Shown: positions 8,639 to 17,818 of the stretch, piece by piece
Position numbering within the stretch: position 1 is the first letter of the stretch
Layout of the letters: the number at the start of each line of letters is the position of its first letter
Assembly: GCF_000146165.2 (NCBI RefSeq)
Contig: NC_004347.2
Span: forward strand, 1,116,001-1,180,000
From: Shewanella oneidensis MR-1
GTDB lineage: Bacteria > Pseudomonadota > Gammaproteobacteria > Enterobacterales > Shewanellaceae
DNA length: 64,000 nt
Reading direction: 5' to 3'
Translations under genes and position numbers: made by a program
The notes under the pieces: generated by a model
Seen by the model: the letters and a program-made list of their open reading frames with translations, nothing else
The model's database searches: none
What the model was told of the DNA's origin: nothing

Positions 8639-8706
8639 CCAGTGACCTTCTAAAACAAGGATGTTTTAGTAGAGCCCTCAGGGACGAGTTTATGGCGTGT
8701 CACTGG
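8639..8706. repeat. Dispersed palindromic repeat, variant 2
   Basis: Bounded by CCAGTGAC and GTCACTGG. The internal block read on the minus strand (CGTCCCTGAGGGCTC) matches the repeat at 56041-56142, so both belong to one family. Confidence 0.6.
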
Positions 8707-8757
8707 GGAAACAATGACAATTCACTCAGTACACCTAATGATCAAGCTATCTTGCTT

Positions 8758-8776
8758 TGGGGCAAAAGCTTTTTAG
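8758..8776 (+). repeat. 19-bp direct repeat, right copy
   Basis: Second copy of TGGGGCAAAAGCTTTTTAG. It covers the stop codon (8773-8775, minus strand) of the adjacent pseudouridine synthase gene. Confidence 0.7.
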
Positions 8777-9501
8777 TCAGATGAATAGTCAATGGTCGTC
8801 ACTGATGCCTTTAGCGTCACAACTTCTTGTGGGGTAAGTTGGCGTATCTCTCCTTCGGCTAAGGAATCTAGCGTTAATGTCATTAGCGCGATGCGTTGTA
8901 AGTCGATAACCTTATACCCTAATGCGCTAGCCATACGCCGAATTTGCCGATTTAAGCCTTGGGTAAGTACTATTTCGAATTTGTCTTCACTGAGCCTACA
9001 AACTTGGCAGGGAAGAGTGCGCACCTCTTTGTACTGTACGCCACTGGCCATTTGCCCGATGAACTCATCCGTAAAGGGTCTATCGAGCTTTACATGGTAG
9101 GTTTTACTGTGGGCAAAGCTGGGGTGCATCAGTTTATGGGTGAGTTCGCCATCGTTGGTGAGCAGTAATAACCCTCTGGAATCCTTATCTAATCTGCCGA
9201 CAGGGTAAAGTCTTGGTGTTGGCGGCAGAAGATGGAGCAAGCTGGATTTATCGCCTTCGAGCAAGCGGCAATCGGTGCCGACGGCTTTATTGAGTAGCCA
9301 ATAATCCAGTGCTTCGGTGCCCAATATGGGGTCAGCATCCAAGCAAATACTATCAAGACTTCGCCCCTTTGCATCGAGTAGGACGGGGTCGGTATGTTTA
9401 GCAATCTTGCCATTAAGTGTGATACGCCCTGCTTCAATCAAACGGCAGGCTTCACGGCGTGAACTGATGCCGCATTGGGCAAGGTACTTGGCTAAGCGCA
9501 T
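8773..9501 (-). CDS. 16S/23S rRNA pseudouridine synthase, RsuA/RluF family
   Basis: Converts a specific uridine in rRNA to pseudouridine. The start at 9501 (MRLAKYLAQCG) is chosen because it begins exactly with the S4 RNA-binding domain (about residues 1-50); the longer frame up to 9642 adds a low-complexity leader. The catalytic motif GRLDKDSRGLLLLTNDG contains the nucleophilic aspartate, and the late motif LNRQIRRMASALGYKV is typical of the RsuA group. At 242 residues it is between RsuA and RluF of E. coli, so the exact target base cannot be assigned. It lies 11 bases downstream of a membrane protein gene in the same direction and probably shares its transcript. Confidence 0.85.
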   Translation of the reverse strand: MRLAKYLAQCGISSRREACRLIEAGRITLNGKIAKHTDPVLLDAKGRSLDSICLDADPILGTEALDYWLLNKAVGTDCRLLEGDKSSLLHLLPPTPRLYPVGRLDKDSRGLLLLTNDGELTHKLMHPSFAHSKTYHVKLDRPFTDEFIGQMASGVQYKEVRTLPCQVCRLSEDKFEIVLTQGLNRQIRRMASALGYKVIDLQRIALMTLTLDSLAEGEIRQLTPQEVVTLKASVTTIDYSSD

Positions 9502-9512
9502 ATCTAGCTCAA

Positions 9513-10208
9513 TTAAAATAGGCGGTGAATTTGGGCGCGATAATACAGGATTTTTGATAATCGGCGCATGGCAAATGCAAGGCTTAAGCACCATAAAATA
9601 TTGAGGTTGGTTTGCAGCCACATATTGGCACTGACTAAACAAAAGTGACCATTGGCTTCACAGGGGGGGAAATCCAGTTGGCGCCAATCCAGTTGCACAC
9701 TTAGGCTAACTGCGCTGATAAAGCTTAATATACTTAAGTAAAACAAGGGTCTTGGACAAATCAGTTTAGGGACAATCCCTGCAATAATCACCAGCGCGTG
9801 TAAAGTGAGCGTGCCCAAGAGATAGCTGGTGGAAACCAGCCTGTGCATAGTTAAAAAGTTAATCGGGAAGATGCCCATCAAAATCACTGAGGTGCCAACC
9901 CAAGCTCCCGTTAGGGCAATATATTGGCTAAAGGTATCGAGTTTGAGTAAATACAGCCCAGCCATGGAGATCAATATGCAAATGCCTGCGGCTAATAACC
10001 CTAAATTAAACACATAGGCGAGGGGCGAGTGGATATAGTCCCCTAAAAAATCGGCGCGGATAAATAGGGCGCTAACGCCAATACTTTGGTATTGCGCATA
10101 GAGGGCAACCATCACTCCTATTGCACTGAGCAGTGCGGCTCCCACTATCAACCAAGTGATTAGGCGATGTAAATCGTAAAAGCTGGGCTCATGCTGTTTT
10201 GGATTCAT
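9513..10208 (-). CDS. DUF998-like integral membrane protein
   Basis: 231 residues with about six hydrophobic segments: residues 15-38, 62-84, 92-112, 124-146, 152-172 and 200-215. The positions and a CEANGHFC segment suggest a DUF998-like inner-membrane protein, but I cannot assign a function. It starts with ATG and lies upstream of the rRNA pseudouridine synthase with an 11-base gap. Confidence 0.6.
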   Translation of the reverse strand: MNPKQHEPSFYDLHRLITWLIVGAALLSAIGVMVALYAQYQSIGVSALFIRADFLGDYIHSPLAYVFNLGLLAAGICILISMAGLYLLKLDTFSQYIALTGAWVGTSVILMGIFPINFLTMHRLVSTSYLLGTLTLHALVIIAGIVPKLICPRPLFYLSILSFISAVSLSVQLDWRQLDFPPCEANGHFCLVSANMWLQTNLNILWCLSLAFAMRRLSKILYYRAQIHRLF

Positions 10209-10340
10209 GTTGCTTTTAATGAATAGTGGTGTGGATTTAGGGCGCTATGGGGTAAAGCAAGGTCGAATCATCGGGTGTAACTTGCCTGAATCCCAGCATG
10301 AAGGCAAGTATCCTATGGGGAGGGGAATTTAAAACCTGTA

Positions 10341-10372
10341 ACACAAAGGGAGCCAAGGGCTCCCTTTGTGTT
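10341..10372. terminator. Strong hairpin between nhaC and the membrane protein gene
   Basis: ACACAAAGGGAGCC/GGGCTCCCTTTGTGT is a nearly perfect 14-bp stem with a two-base loop. It probably ends nhaC transcription from the minus strand, although no long U run follows. Confidence 0.65.
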
Positions 10373-10388
10373 GTGATGCTTACGTAAA

Positions 10389-11726
10389 TTAGTGGCGCTT
10401 ACGGAAAATCACAATCGCAATGGCTACAGCTGCGAGGATCATGCAATACCAAGCATGGGATACGGCCGCCAGCGGTGTGATGCTAAAGGTTGAAGCGATT
10501 AACAACGCTTGGGCTCCATAAGGAATTAACCCTTGGATAATACAAGCAAAAATATCAAGCACACTGGCGGCACGTTTAGGTGTTACGCCGTGTTTTTCGG
10601 CTAGATCTTTTGCAATATCACCTGTGACAACAATTGACACTGTATTGTTAGCCACACAGCTATTGGTTACCGCCACAATCCCTGCCATTCCTAACTCTGC
10701 AGCGCGGCATGAGGCTTCGCCCTGAGCTTTTGAGAAACGCGCAATAAGCTTTTCAATCTGCTTGCTCACAAAGGCTAAACCGCCTTGTTGTTGCATGAGC
10801 GCAGCTAAACCACCCACTAACATCGACAGGATAAAAATCTCCTGCATATTGCTAAAGCCGGCGTAGATATCCTTACCAAATTGGATAACACCATAGTCCA
10901 TGGTGATAAAGCCCGTCGCACCAGCAAGCAATATGCCTAAGGTTAAGACCACAAACACATTTAAGCCCGCTACCGCTAACACTAGGATCGTCAGATAAGG
11001 AATAACTTTGATAAAGTCGACTTCCTGAGCGGCTAACTCAGCTTGGCCTTGGCCTGCAATCACAAAAGCGACAAACGTCAGCAGAGATGCGGGAATGGCA
11101 AAAATCAGGTTCTCACGAAATTTATCTTTCATATCACAGCCTTGGGTGCGAGTGGCTGCAATTGTGGTATCCGAGATAATCGAAAGATTATCACCAAAAA
11201 GTGCACCTGACATTACGGCACCGGCCATCAGGGCATAATCGATTTGCGCTTGGTCGGCTACCCCTAAGGCAATCGGCGCGACGGCTGCGATGGTGCCCAT
11301 TGAGGTACCCATTGCTGTTGCGATAAAGGCGGCAATGACAAAAAAGCCGGGCAGCAATAAATTTGAGGGAATTAACGATAACCCTAGGGCTACGGTCGCA
11401 TCGACACCGCCAGTGGCTTTCGCGACGGCAGCAAAGCCGCCTGCCAATAAGTAAATCAAACACATGGCAATAATATTGCTGTGGCCAATGCCACCAATAA
11501 AGGTATCAATGGCGTGATTTAATTTCTGTTTTGATAGCACTAACGCCAGAATAATCGCTGGCATAATGGCAATCACACTCGGTAATTGATAGAAGGCAAA
11601 GTCCACACCTTGGCTTTGGAAATACACACCTGCGCCAATAAACAGACTTAAAAAAACAAATAATGGCAGCAGGGCAACAAATGACGCTGGGTTATTGGGT
11701 GCAGTGGTTTGGGCTGATTGACTCAA
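10389..11726 (-). CDS. nhaC: NhaC family Na+/H+ antiporter
   Basis: Inner-membrane sodium/proton exchanger of the NhaC family, with around 11 hydrophobic segments and the conserved stretches ATAMGTSMGT and SGALFGDNLSIISDTT. There is no ATG at the front. The frame is open to a TTG at 11777, but the TTG at 11726 (then SQSAQTTAPNN) has AGAGAG about eight bases upstream and gives 445 residues, so it is preferred. A sodium-exporting antiporter fits with the Na+-pumping NQR encoded at 30 kb. Monocistronic, with a strong hairpin after the stop. Confidence 0.85.
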   Translation of the reverse strand: MSQSAQTTAPNNPASFVALLPLFVFLSLFIGAGVYFQSQGVDFAFYQLPSVIAIMPAIILALVLSKQKLNHAIDTFIGGIGHSNIIAMCLIYLLAGGFAAVAKATGGVDATVALGLSLIPSNLLLPGFFVIAAFIATAMGTSMGTIAAVAPIALGVADQAQIDYALMAGAVMSGALFGDNLSIISDTTIAATRTQGCDMKDKFRENLIFAIPASLLTFVAFVIAGQGQAELAAQEVDFIKVIPYLTILVLAVAGLNVFVVLTLGILLAGATGFITMDYGVIQFGKDIYAGFSNMQEIFILSMLVGGLAALMQQQGGLAFVSKQIEKLIARFSKAQGEASCRAAELGMAGIVAVTNSCVANNTVSIVVTGDIAKDLAEKHGVTPKRAASVLDIFACIIQGLIPYGAQALLIASTFSITPLAAVSHAWYCMILAAVAIAIVIFRKRH

Positions 11727-12547
11727 TGTAATCTCTCTTTTACTCGGCGCTTTGCCTGCGTAATCCTTAGCAGTCAAACTCGCTTAAAATCTATGCCGCT
11801 TTGGCATCATGTCCTGGCAACTTGGTGCCAAGCATATTGGATTGCCAATTTACTGTCAATCTAGACGTCTGGATGTTTTTACTTCCGTTGTGATCTGTTC
11901 GTTAATAGGAGGTTTAAATCGTGGTTTGTGTAAATTTTTAGTTTTAAAAAACAGCCTAATATCACTATTGGTTTTACGGTTTAGTTATTACCGTTAGCCA
12001 ATGTGTTAGCACGGACTCATGCTCATCTAGGGCGTGTTGACGTTTCAGGGTTATTTTTGCAGCAATTTGGCTGGCTTTTATGCAAGGCAAAGTCCGTGCA
12101 GTGTAGTTATTCTACATAAACGGACGATAACGCGGCAGAAAAGCCAGCCAAATGCTGCCCGAAGGGTTCGTCTGGTAAGCCCTTGCTCTTACTTTCTGTC
12201 ATAAGAGCAGCTCGTCATTTGAGTAGAATAACTACACATCATTCCTCGTTTCGCGAGCACGAACTTGCCAGAACGAACAAAATTTAATCTCGAAACGTCA
12301 ACACGCCCTAGTTATATTGCATTATTTCTCTATCTGCTGCATATACAACTTAGCGCATCTTAATCAGGTGACTCAGTCGCCTTTTACGTAGCGCTAACTG
12401 CTGATTAAGAGATGTCTGCCAGTTTTTCACGCTTTAACCTTGCGGGAATCTCTCGCCTGACAGACTAAACCGACTATTGCTGTTAGTGACCAGATGCGGT
12501 AAAACGGTGATCTTTCATCCATATCCATTTAATAGTCAGCAATTAGA
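11727..12547. other. Intergenic region with a MITE
   Basis: Holds the MITE at 12027-12311. Further right a 9-bp inverted repeat (CTTAATCAG ... CTGATTAAG, about 12358-12412) spans about 35 bases. No gene is apparent. Confidence 0.5.
12027..12311. mobile_element. MITE-like element, long copy
   Basis: 285 bp with perfect terminal inverted repeats CTAGGGCGTGTTGACGTTTC at both ends (second inverted). A shorter 200-bp copy lies at 63763-63962. No ORF. CTAG at each end may be a target duplication or part of the repeat. Internal sequence includes a second inverted pair around TTTGGCTGGCTTTT and AAAAGCCAGCCAAA. Confidence 0.85.
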
Positions 12548-13387
12548 GTGATACGTAGAGCTAAGCCATTATTGGGCACGTTAATAGAAATTGCCGTCGA
12601 ATCCGTTGTTGAAGCATCCTCACAGTCAGCACTCGATGAGCCAGCCATTCAAGCTGCGATTACCGCGGCTTTTTCTCGCATTACCCAAATTGGGCGTTTA
12701 TTAAGTTTTCATCAGCAAGACAGTGAGTTAAATCTTTTAAACCGTCAGCCAGGTCAGTGGATCACCCTAAGCCAAGATAGCCTAAGAGTGTTCAAGTTAG
12801 CCAAATGGTTCGGTAAAGCCAGTGACAACTTATTTAATTGCACCATTGGTGGCGAAATGATGTCACGCGGGGCGCTACCTTGTTACCTCGGCATGCCGCT
12901 GCTTTTGCAGGGCGATTGGCAGGATATTGAAATTAGAGGTAACCAAGCGCGGTTAGCTCGGCCATTAATTGTCACTTTTGATGGTATAGCTAAAGGCTAT
13001 GCGGTTGATATGGCAGTCCGTGAGTTACGCCGTGCGGGTGTTTCGGGTGGTTGGGTCAATGCGGGAGGGGACTTGAAGGTATTTGGTTCAGCTTCCTTAG
13101 ATGTGCTTTGTCGAGGCTCGAATGGATTAAGCCAAAAGGTGACTGTACGTAATATGGCACTAGCAAGCTCACGGGTTTCGCTGCAATTGAGCTTAGGCTG
13201 CCCTGCATTACTATTACCGACTGGCAATGTCGATATGATGAGCTTTGATGCCTCTAATGAGCGGGTTGTCAGTGTGCAAGCGCCGTTTGCATGGCGAGCT
13301 GATGCACTCACTAAGGTGGCGGGTTATCTTTCTGCCGAAGCCGCTAAAGATAAAATCCAGCAACTCGGTGGCCAGTTAGTCTGCTAA
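12548..13387 (+). CDS. Divergent ApbE-like (flavin transferase family) protein
   Basis: 279 residues, GTG start. Recognised as ApbE-like from RAKPLLGTLIEIAV at the front, a DGIAKGYAVDMAVRELRRAG block (about 140-165), GGWVNAGGDLKVFG (about 168-181) and RADALTKVAGYL near the end. ApbE enzymes move FMN from FAD to a threonine of the acceptor. Two things are odd: there is no signal peptide or lipobox, so it would be cytoplasmic, and the HxIDPRTG motif present in the ApbE at 36.2-37.2 kb is missing. It may have an altered function. No acceptor gene is next to it. Confidence 0.75.
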   Translation: MIRRAKPLLGTLIEIAVESVVEASSQSALDEPAIQAAITAAFSRITQIGRLLSFHQQDSELNLLNRQPGQWITLSQDSLRVFKLAKWFGKASDNLFNCTIGGEMMSRGALPCYLGMPLLLQGDWQDIEIRGNQARLARPLIVTFDGIAKGYAVDMAVRELRRAGVSGGWVNAGGDLKVFGSASLDVLCRGSNGLSQKVTVRNMALASSRVSLQLSLGCPALLLPTGNVDMMSFDASNERVVSVQAPFAWRADALTKVAGYLSAEAAKDKIQQLGGQLVC

Positions 13388-13492
13388 CCGTGATATTTAC
13401 CACGCCCTAGTAACAAACTGTTGTGCCTTGTGTGCTGAGTTTGTAACTCACGCTCCTATCGGCTTGTTTCATTTGAACTATTGTCTTAAATA

Positions 13493-13527
13493 AAAACGGG
13501 CTAACCTTTTTGGGTTTAGCCCGTTTG
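13493..13527 (+). terminator. Terminator after the ApbE-like gene
   Basis: Stem AACGGGCTAA / TTAGCCCGTT with a short T tract. The A tract on the other side also lets it serve the convergent DMT gene. Confidence 0.75.
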
Positions 13528-13589
13528 TCTATTTCACCTTGAATAATTAGTGGCAACTCATCGGATTAAGTCACCACCCAGTGTTTGAT

Positions 13590-14480
13590 TTATTCGGCAC
13601 AGGTAATTATGGTCGTTGTTTTAGGTTTGGGTTTTATCTGCACTAACATTACTCCCAAGATGACCATAGTGCCGCCAAGGTAGTGATAAATGGCTAAGGT
13701 CTCATTCAAGATTATCGCCGCGAATATGGCTGCCAGTATAGGCATTAGATTGAAGAAAATGCTGGTACGCTCGGCGCCTAATTTGTTAATGCCATTAATC
13801 CACGCCCAAGGGGCGATGAGTGACGCGCCAAAGGCGGCGTAGACAATAAGCGGTGTCGCTTGACTACTTATGGCAATACTTGGCGCGCTAAACAGCAGCG
13901 GGGTTAACATCAACACGGCGATTATGCCCTGAATATAAACTGACTCCCACGTCGATATCGGTAGCTGCCAGCGTTTTAATAGTACCCCATAGAGTGCGTA
14001 AACAAAGGCACTGATAAGTAATAATAAATCCCCCTCAGTAACACCAATCGCCAGATTAGCTATATCCCCGTGGCTTAGCATAAACACTAATCCCAACAGC
14101 GAGATTACGCTGCCACCTAAAACTAAGGGCGAGAGCCTTTGCTTGAGTAAAGGTACCGCTAAAAATAGGCTTATCATAGGTACTAACGAGTTGATTAATG
14201 CCATATTGGTGGCAGTTGTTGTCGCGGCAGCAAAGTAAGCAAGGCTCTGGTTTAATACCATTCCTAAGGAGGCTAAGGTCGCTAATTTCGGTAGTAGAGG
14301 AATGATCCTTCTACGATTTTTCCAGACGGATTTGAGCATAAAAGGCGTAAGTATGAGCATGGCAAAAAACCAGCGGTAAAAGGCGATTGCTTCAGGGGCG
14401 ATAATCCCAAAGGAAAGCTTGTTAACAATAGCGTTGCCAGCCCAAATCACAACGGCGAGCAGTGGAAATAGATACAGCAT
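13590..14480 (-). CDS. DMT superfamily (EamA) transporter
   Basis: 296 residues with ten hydrophobic segments in two repeated EamA halves, for example LFPLLAVVIWAGNAIVNK at the front and LGGTMVILGVMLVQ at the end. Members export amino acids, metabolites or drugs; the substrate is not visible from the sequence. It is divergent from an AraC-family regulator gene (14671), which probably controls it, because such transporter/regulator pairs are common. Confidence 0.85.
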   Translation of the reverse strand: MLYLFPLLAVVIWAGNAIVNKLSFGIIAPEAIAFYRWFFAMLILTPFMLKSVWKNRRRIIPLLPKLATLASLGMVLNQSLAYFAAATTTATNMALINSLVPMISLFLAVPLLKQRLSPLVLGGSVISLLGLVFMLSHGDIANLAIGVTEGDLLLLISAFVYALYGVLLKRWQLPISTWESVYIQGIIAVLMLTPLLFSAPSIAISSQATPLIVYAAFGASLIAPWAWINGINKLGAERTSIFFNLMPILAAIFAAIILNETLAIYHYLGGTMVILGVMLVQIKPKPKTTTIITCAE

Positions 14481-14670
14481 AGGTCAGTCTTCATTGGGGG
14501 ATAAACGAGTAGATGCCAATTGGCATAAACGCGGTGTCATAGATTGTTGCTATTATCGCTGGTCTTTTATGATATAAATATCGCTTAAAAGACAATGTCA
14601 GTTCCTGGGCAGACATCCACAGCGTCTGTCGATACCACGAACTGAGCTGGGTTGAATTATCGGAGTACAG

Positions 14671-15450
14671 ATGCGACCTGTTTATCATCCTCTTAGCTCA
14701 GATCAACTGCCAGTAGCTGATATTTTCTTTAACTATGAAGCCTTTCTGCCTAATACCATTACGCCAAAACATCGCCATAATTGGGGGCAATTACAGCTGA
14801 TCAGTGGTGGTATTATGGAGTTGCATGCCTCGGGACAACGATTTTTGTCGCCATCCCAATATGCGATTTGGGTGCCAGCGGGCGTAGAGCATGAGAGTTA
14901 CACCCGCCGCAGCATCCATTATTGCTCATTAAATATTGTCGCCAATCGTGCGCAGGTATTTCCTGACGTGACCTGCTTACTTGCGGTGACGCCAATAGCG
15001 CAGGCAATTGTGAATGATCTCCGCCAGCGACAGGTTCGGGTTGCACAGACTGATGCGGATAAACGTTTGGTTGAAGTGTTAATCGATCAGCTGATTTTAG
15101 GCCAAGCACAGCCCCAATTTTTACCATCAAGCACCGATAAACTGTTACAACCTATTTTGCAGCAACTTGAACTTGAGCCTGCCAGTCAAAAGAGCCTTAA
15201 AAGCTGGGCGAGTGAATTACATACCACAGAGCGCACGCTCGCTCGGCGTTGCCAAAACTGCCTTGGGATGAGTTTTACTGAATTGCGTCAGCGGCATAAG
15301 TTTATTTATTCGTTGCAATTACTGCGTGAAGGCTTATCGATAAAAGAGGTGGCGTTGACGCTGGGTTACAATCAAACATCACCTTATATAGTGATGTTTA
15401 AAAAGTATGCCCAATACTCACCCGAGCAGTATCGGCGACAATTGGCATAA
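14671..15450 (+). CDS. AraC family transcriptional regulator with cupin domain
   Basis: 259 residues. The N-terminal half is an AraC-type cupin (HRHNWGQLQLISGGIMEL, then WVPAGVEHESY at residues about 70-80). The C-terminal half has the two AraC helix-turn-helix units (SLKSWASELHTTERTLARR and SIKEVALTLGYNQTSPYIVM). It lies divergent to the DMT transporter with a 190-base spacer, so it is the likely activator or repressor of that gene. The effector is unknown. Confidence 0.88.
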   Translation: MRPVYHPLSSDQLPVADIFFNYEAFLPNTITPKHRHNWGQLQLISGGIMELHASGQRFLSPSQYAIWVPAGVEHESYTRRSIHYCSLNIVANRAQVFPDVTCLLAVTPIAQAIVNDLRQRQVRVAQTDADKRLVEVLIDQLILGQAQPQFLPSSTDKLLQPILQQLELEPASQKSLKSWASELHTTERTLARRCQNCLGMSFTELRQRHKFIYSLQLLREGLSIKEVALTLGYNQTSPYIVMFKKYAQYSPEQYRRQLA

Positions 15451-15452
15451 AA

Positions 15453-15480
15453 ATAGGGTGCGGTAGTGGCCGCACCCCAT
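15453..15480 (+). terminator. Terminator-like hairpin after the AraC gene
   Basis: GGGTGCGG/CCGCACCC stem with a six-base loop just after the stop codon. Confidence 0.55.
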
Positions 15481-15527
15481 GTCATAAAAGAGAGGATTTA
15501 AGGGATTTTAAAAACAGGCATTTAGTC

Positions 15528-16946
15528 TAATGCCGTTCACTTAAGAGTGAACGGCATTTTTCTTTGATCTAACCGGAAACTTATTTTTGCTCATTTTAAG
15601 GATCCTTGGATAAGCCCTTTCCCGTTTACCATCCAATTTAAATTGTCGTGCATTGCGTTCTATATCCAATACGTCTCTGGGAACATTTCCCGGCGTTTGT
15701 GATGACAACTGTGTCAACTTGAAGATGATATGACTCGCTGCATCACGAAAACTCAGTTGATTGGGATGAACCGATGGTAAGCTTTTGGCCATCAGTAACA
15801 TCTTGTATCTAATGAGATTGTAGGCCAGTAGCACCCCCCATAGCTCTTGGAACACCAGCTCAGGCAGTTGGCTGCGGAGCGTAAAACGGCTCTCCAGTAA
15901 ATGTTGTTTCATCTCTCTGTAGCCCAGTTCGATTTCCCAACGATGGGCATATAAGTCGACGATGTCTTCACTTGGGTAACGCATTGGGTCTGTTAACGAG
16001 GTCAATATGGCGACTGACTTACCTTTCACCGTCTTAGTCAGTAAGCGCGCTTCAAGGGTGTCAGGGAGCTGCGGCCATTTCTTTCTTGCTTGAGGCGTGG
16101 TGGTGAGTTTCACCCACTGGTCATGTTTTCCCAGCGTTCTAACCACCTCATATTGAGTGCCTTTCTTCAATGGCAACAACCAGTGGCTATTAGGTTGTGC
16201 TTGCTGCCAAGCGTGCAGCAGGCCGAGCGAATAAAATCCTCGGTCAAATAGGGTTAGACTGTGATTGGGGATGCTAGAAATGAGCTGAGAGGCTAAGTTC
16301 ATTTCATTTTCGACAACCGAATCAAAGGCGCTGTTGACCAACAAATGGCTGCTTAACTCCATCAGGCAAACCATGCGAATTTGCGGATAAGCCGCTTCGC
16401 CGGAAGCGTTGGCGGTTCGTCCAAAGGCTGCTTGATTTTGAACACTATCGGGTGTCCGCCACACCACACCATCGACGCCATACAGGTTCAGACCACACCA
16501 ATGAGGGTGTTCGGCTCTCGCGTGCCAGGTATTCGCGCTACGGCTGAACACTTCTCGAACGACCTCACTGCCTAATCGTTTACGCGCCTGAGTCACGGCA
16601 CTACGGGCAACATAATCAATCTCTTGCGGCAAAACAATGTCGAGTTTGTTGATGAGTGACCGAACAGACTCCCCTCGGAACAAGGCCATTCCGATAACGG
16701 CCCAAATCATCGCGTCCATCGGCAATTTGCGTCGTCTGAGAGTAGCAACGCCTTGTGAGTCTAAACAGGATTGAATTAACTCAGGCTCTAACACATCAGC
16801 GAGGCAGGTGAATTCGGTTAGGCGGGTAATATGAGTGCGAGCAAGTGCTTCTGAGAGTTGCATAAAAAATCCGATGACATGAGGTCATCGGATTTTGATC
16901 TTTTTAGCGAGATCGTCAAGCGATCTGTCTTAACTGATCGGCATTA
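15528..16946 (-). mobile_element. IS4-family insertion sequence (IS4 group)
   Basis: 1,419 bp. The ends are imperfect inverted repeats beginning TAATGCCG and continuing with TCA, TTAAGA, as in IS4. An 11-bp target duplication GGCATTTAGTC is intact at 15517-15527 and 16947-16957, which fits the long duplications of this group. The element carries one transposase gene and a strong hairpin (16866-16897) between the transposase start and the outer end, which would lower transcription coming in from outside. Confidence 0.95.
15541..16863 (-). CDS. IS4-family transposase
   Basis: 440 residues, the normal length of IS4 transposase. An N-terminal zinc-binding-like domain is followed by an RNase H-like DDE domain; the aspartate in LYGVDGVVW and in [15 protein letters not shown], and the YREMK motif with the glutamate ([17 protein letters not shown]), are visible. 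The frame is intact, so the element may be active. Confidence 0.95.
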   Translation of the reverse strand: MQLSEALARTHITRLTEFTCLADVLEPELIQSCLDSQGVATLRRRKLPMDAMIWAVIGMALFRGESVRSLINKLDIVLPQEIDYVARSAVTQARKRLGSEVVREVFSRSANTWHARAEHPHWCGLNLYGVDGVVWRTPDSVQNQAAFGRTANASGEAAYPQIRMVCLMELSSHLLVNSAFDSVVENEMNLASQLISSIPNHSLTLFDRGFYSLGLLHAWQQAQPNSHWLLPLKKGTQYEVVRTLGKHDQWVKLTTTPQARKKWPQLPDTLEARLLTKTVKGKSVAILTSLTDPMRYPSEDIVDLYAHRWEIELGYREMKQHLLESRFTLRSQLPELVFQELWGVLLAYNLIRYKMLLMAKSLPSVHPNQLSFRDAASHIIFKLTQLSSQTPGNVPRDVLDIERNARQFKLDGKRERAYPRILKMSKNKFPVRSKKNAVHS

Positions 16947-16951
16947 GGCAT

Positions 16952-17041
16952 TTAGTCGGAGTTTTTTTGTCGGTTCCGTTTATCCTGTCGCTTCTCTTTT
17001 AACGTTTTCATCGGCGGTTTTTTCACCTTTTCTTTACTCAT
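16952..17041 (-). CDS. 29-residue, very basic small protein
   Basis: ATG at 17041 with GGAG upstream. The product is lysine/arginine-rich: MSKEKVKKPPMKTLKEKR, then eleven more residues ending NSD. The TAA stop lies inside the IS4 target duplication, so the insertion kept the coding sequence exactly but separated it from its native 3' end. I do not recognise a family, and the length is below usual annotation limits. Confidence 0.55.
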   Translation of the reverse strand: MSKEKVKKPPMKTLKEKRQDKRNRQKNSD

Positions 17042-17431
17042 GGAAAATACTCCTAACTAAAGTGAGACGAAGTAAAGTAAAACTACCGAGTGTAGCGCCG
17101 CATTCTCACCGATAGTTGCTTCAAATATATCTGTCGATAAATTGAAATAATTTACATCACTATGATCTAAATAAACTATACCACTTGCTCCTCTTACGGG
17201 TTTTACATAAGCGCTGCCATACTTAGTAAATGTTCAAGAGGATTGGGTGTTAGCTCATAGCGATTAATGCGTTTCGCGGCCAGTAAAAAACTTCAAAATC
17301 GTATCCTCCAATATATCCTTATGCCTATGCTAGATGCCGCCGCAAATAGCGACCTAAAAGCATGCTGCCACTGAAATTTGAACATGCTTTATTTTATATA
17401 GTGTCGTTTTAGGTGTTATTCATTTAGGCTA
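17042..17431. other. Intergenic stretch with a possible gene remnant
   Basis: On the minus strand, 17204-17290 reads AAKRINRYELTPNPLEHLL and ends SMAALM before a stop, with an in-frame stop a few codons upstream. It may be the tail of a decayed gene. Nothing else is supported. Confidence 0.35.
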
Positions 17432-17818
17432 TTATTTTTTGCTAAGGGCAATATCCTTCACCATAAAAAGCACTGGCTTGCCTAAAATATTTACCTCAGC
17501 ATATTCACCTTTAGAGCGCCCAAGTAAACTCACTCCTAGATCGGAAATTACAGAGTAGCGCCCAGCCCTAGGCTTGTGTCTCGGCGGATAAACCAACTCA
17601 ACGCGGTATTCCTGCTGATCCTGTTGATTTACCAGTACAACTTCTCGCCCTAATGTAACTTTTTCTACAGTATCATCACTTTTTAGTTGATCCAGTTTTG
17701 CAATCACGGCGGCTAACGAGGTTGGACGCAGTGAGGCATTAAAACTATTTTGTAAGTAATAGGTTTCAGTTTTTAATATAAAAGACTGAAATAGATTATT
17801 AAAAAAAGAATAAAACAT
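17432..17818 (-). CDS. GreA/GreB C-terminal domain protein, Rnk-like
   Basis: 128 residues. The second half (about 55-125) matches the GreA/GreB C-terminal fold as used by Rnk: KVTLGREVVLVNQQD, then YPPRHKPRAGRYSVISDLG, LLGRSKGEYAEV. Such proteins bind RNA polymerase near the secondary channel, or regulate nucleoside diphosphate kinase in the Rnk case. It lacks the long coiled-coil of true GreA. No close neighbour in an operon. The N-terminus is hydrophobic-aromatic and unlike E. coli Rnk. Confidence 0.7.
   Translation of the reverse strand: MFYSFFNNLFQSFILKTETYYLQNSFNASLRPTSLAAVIAKLDQLKSDDTVEKVTLGREVVLVNQQDQQEYRVELVYPPRHKPRAGRYSVISDLGVSLLGRSKGEYAEVNILGKPVLFMVKDIALSKK

Larger units (their letters stand above)
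8258..8772. other. Non-coding stretch right of IS copy B
   Basis: Contains a 19-bp direct repeat (8576-8594 and 8758-8776), the palindromic repeat at 8639-8706 and a short open stretch near 8408-8508 (starts NNILPRIQADIRTTFSHW) that may be the remnant of a gene but is too short to identify. Confidence 0.5.
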
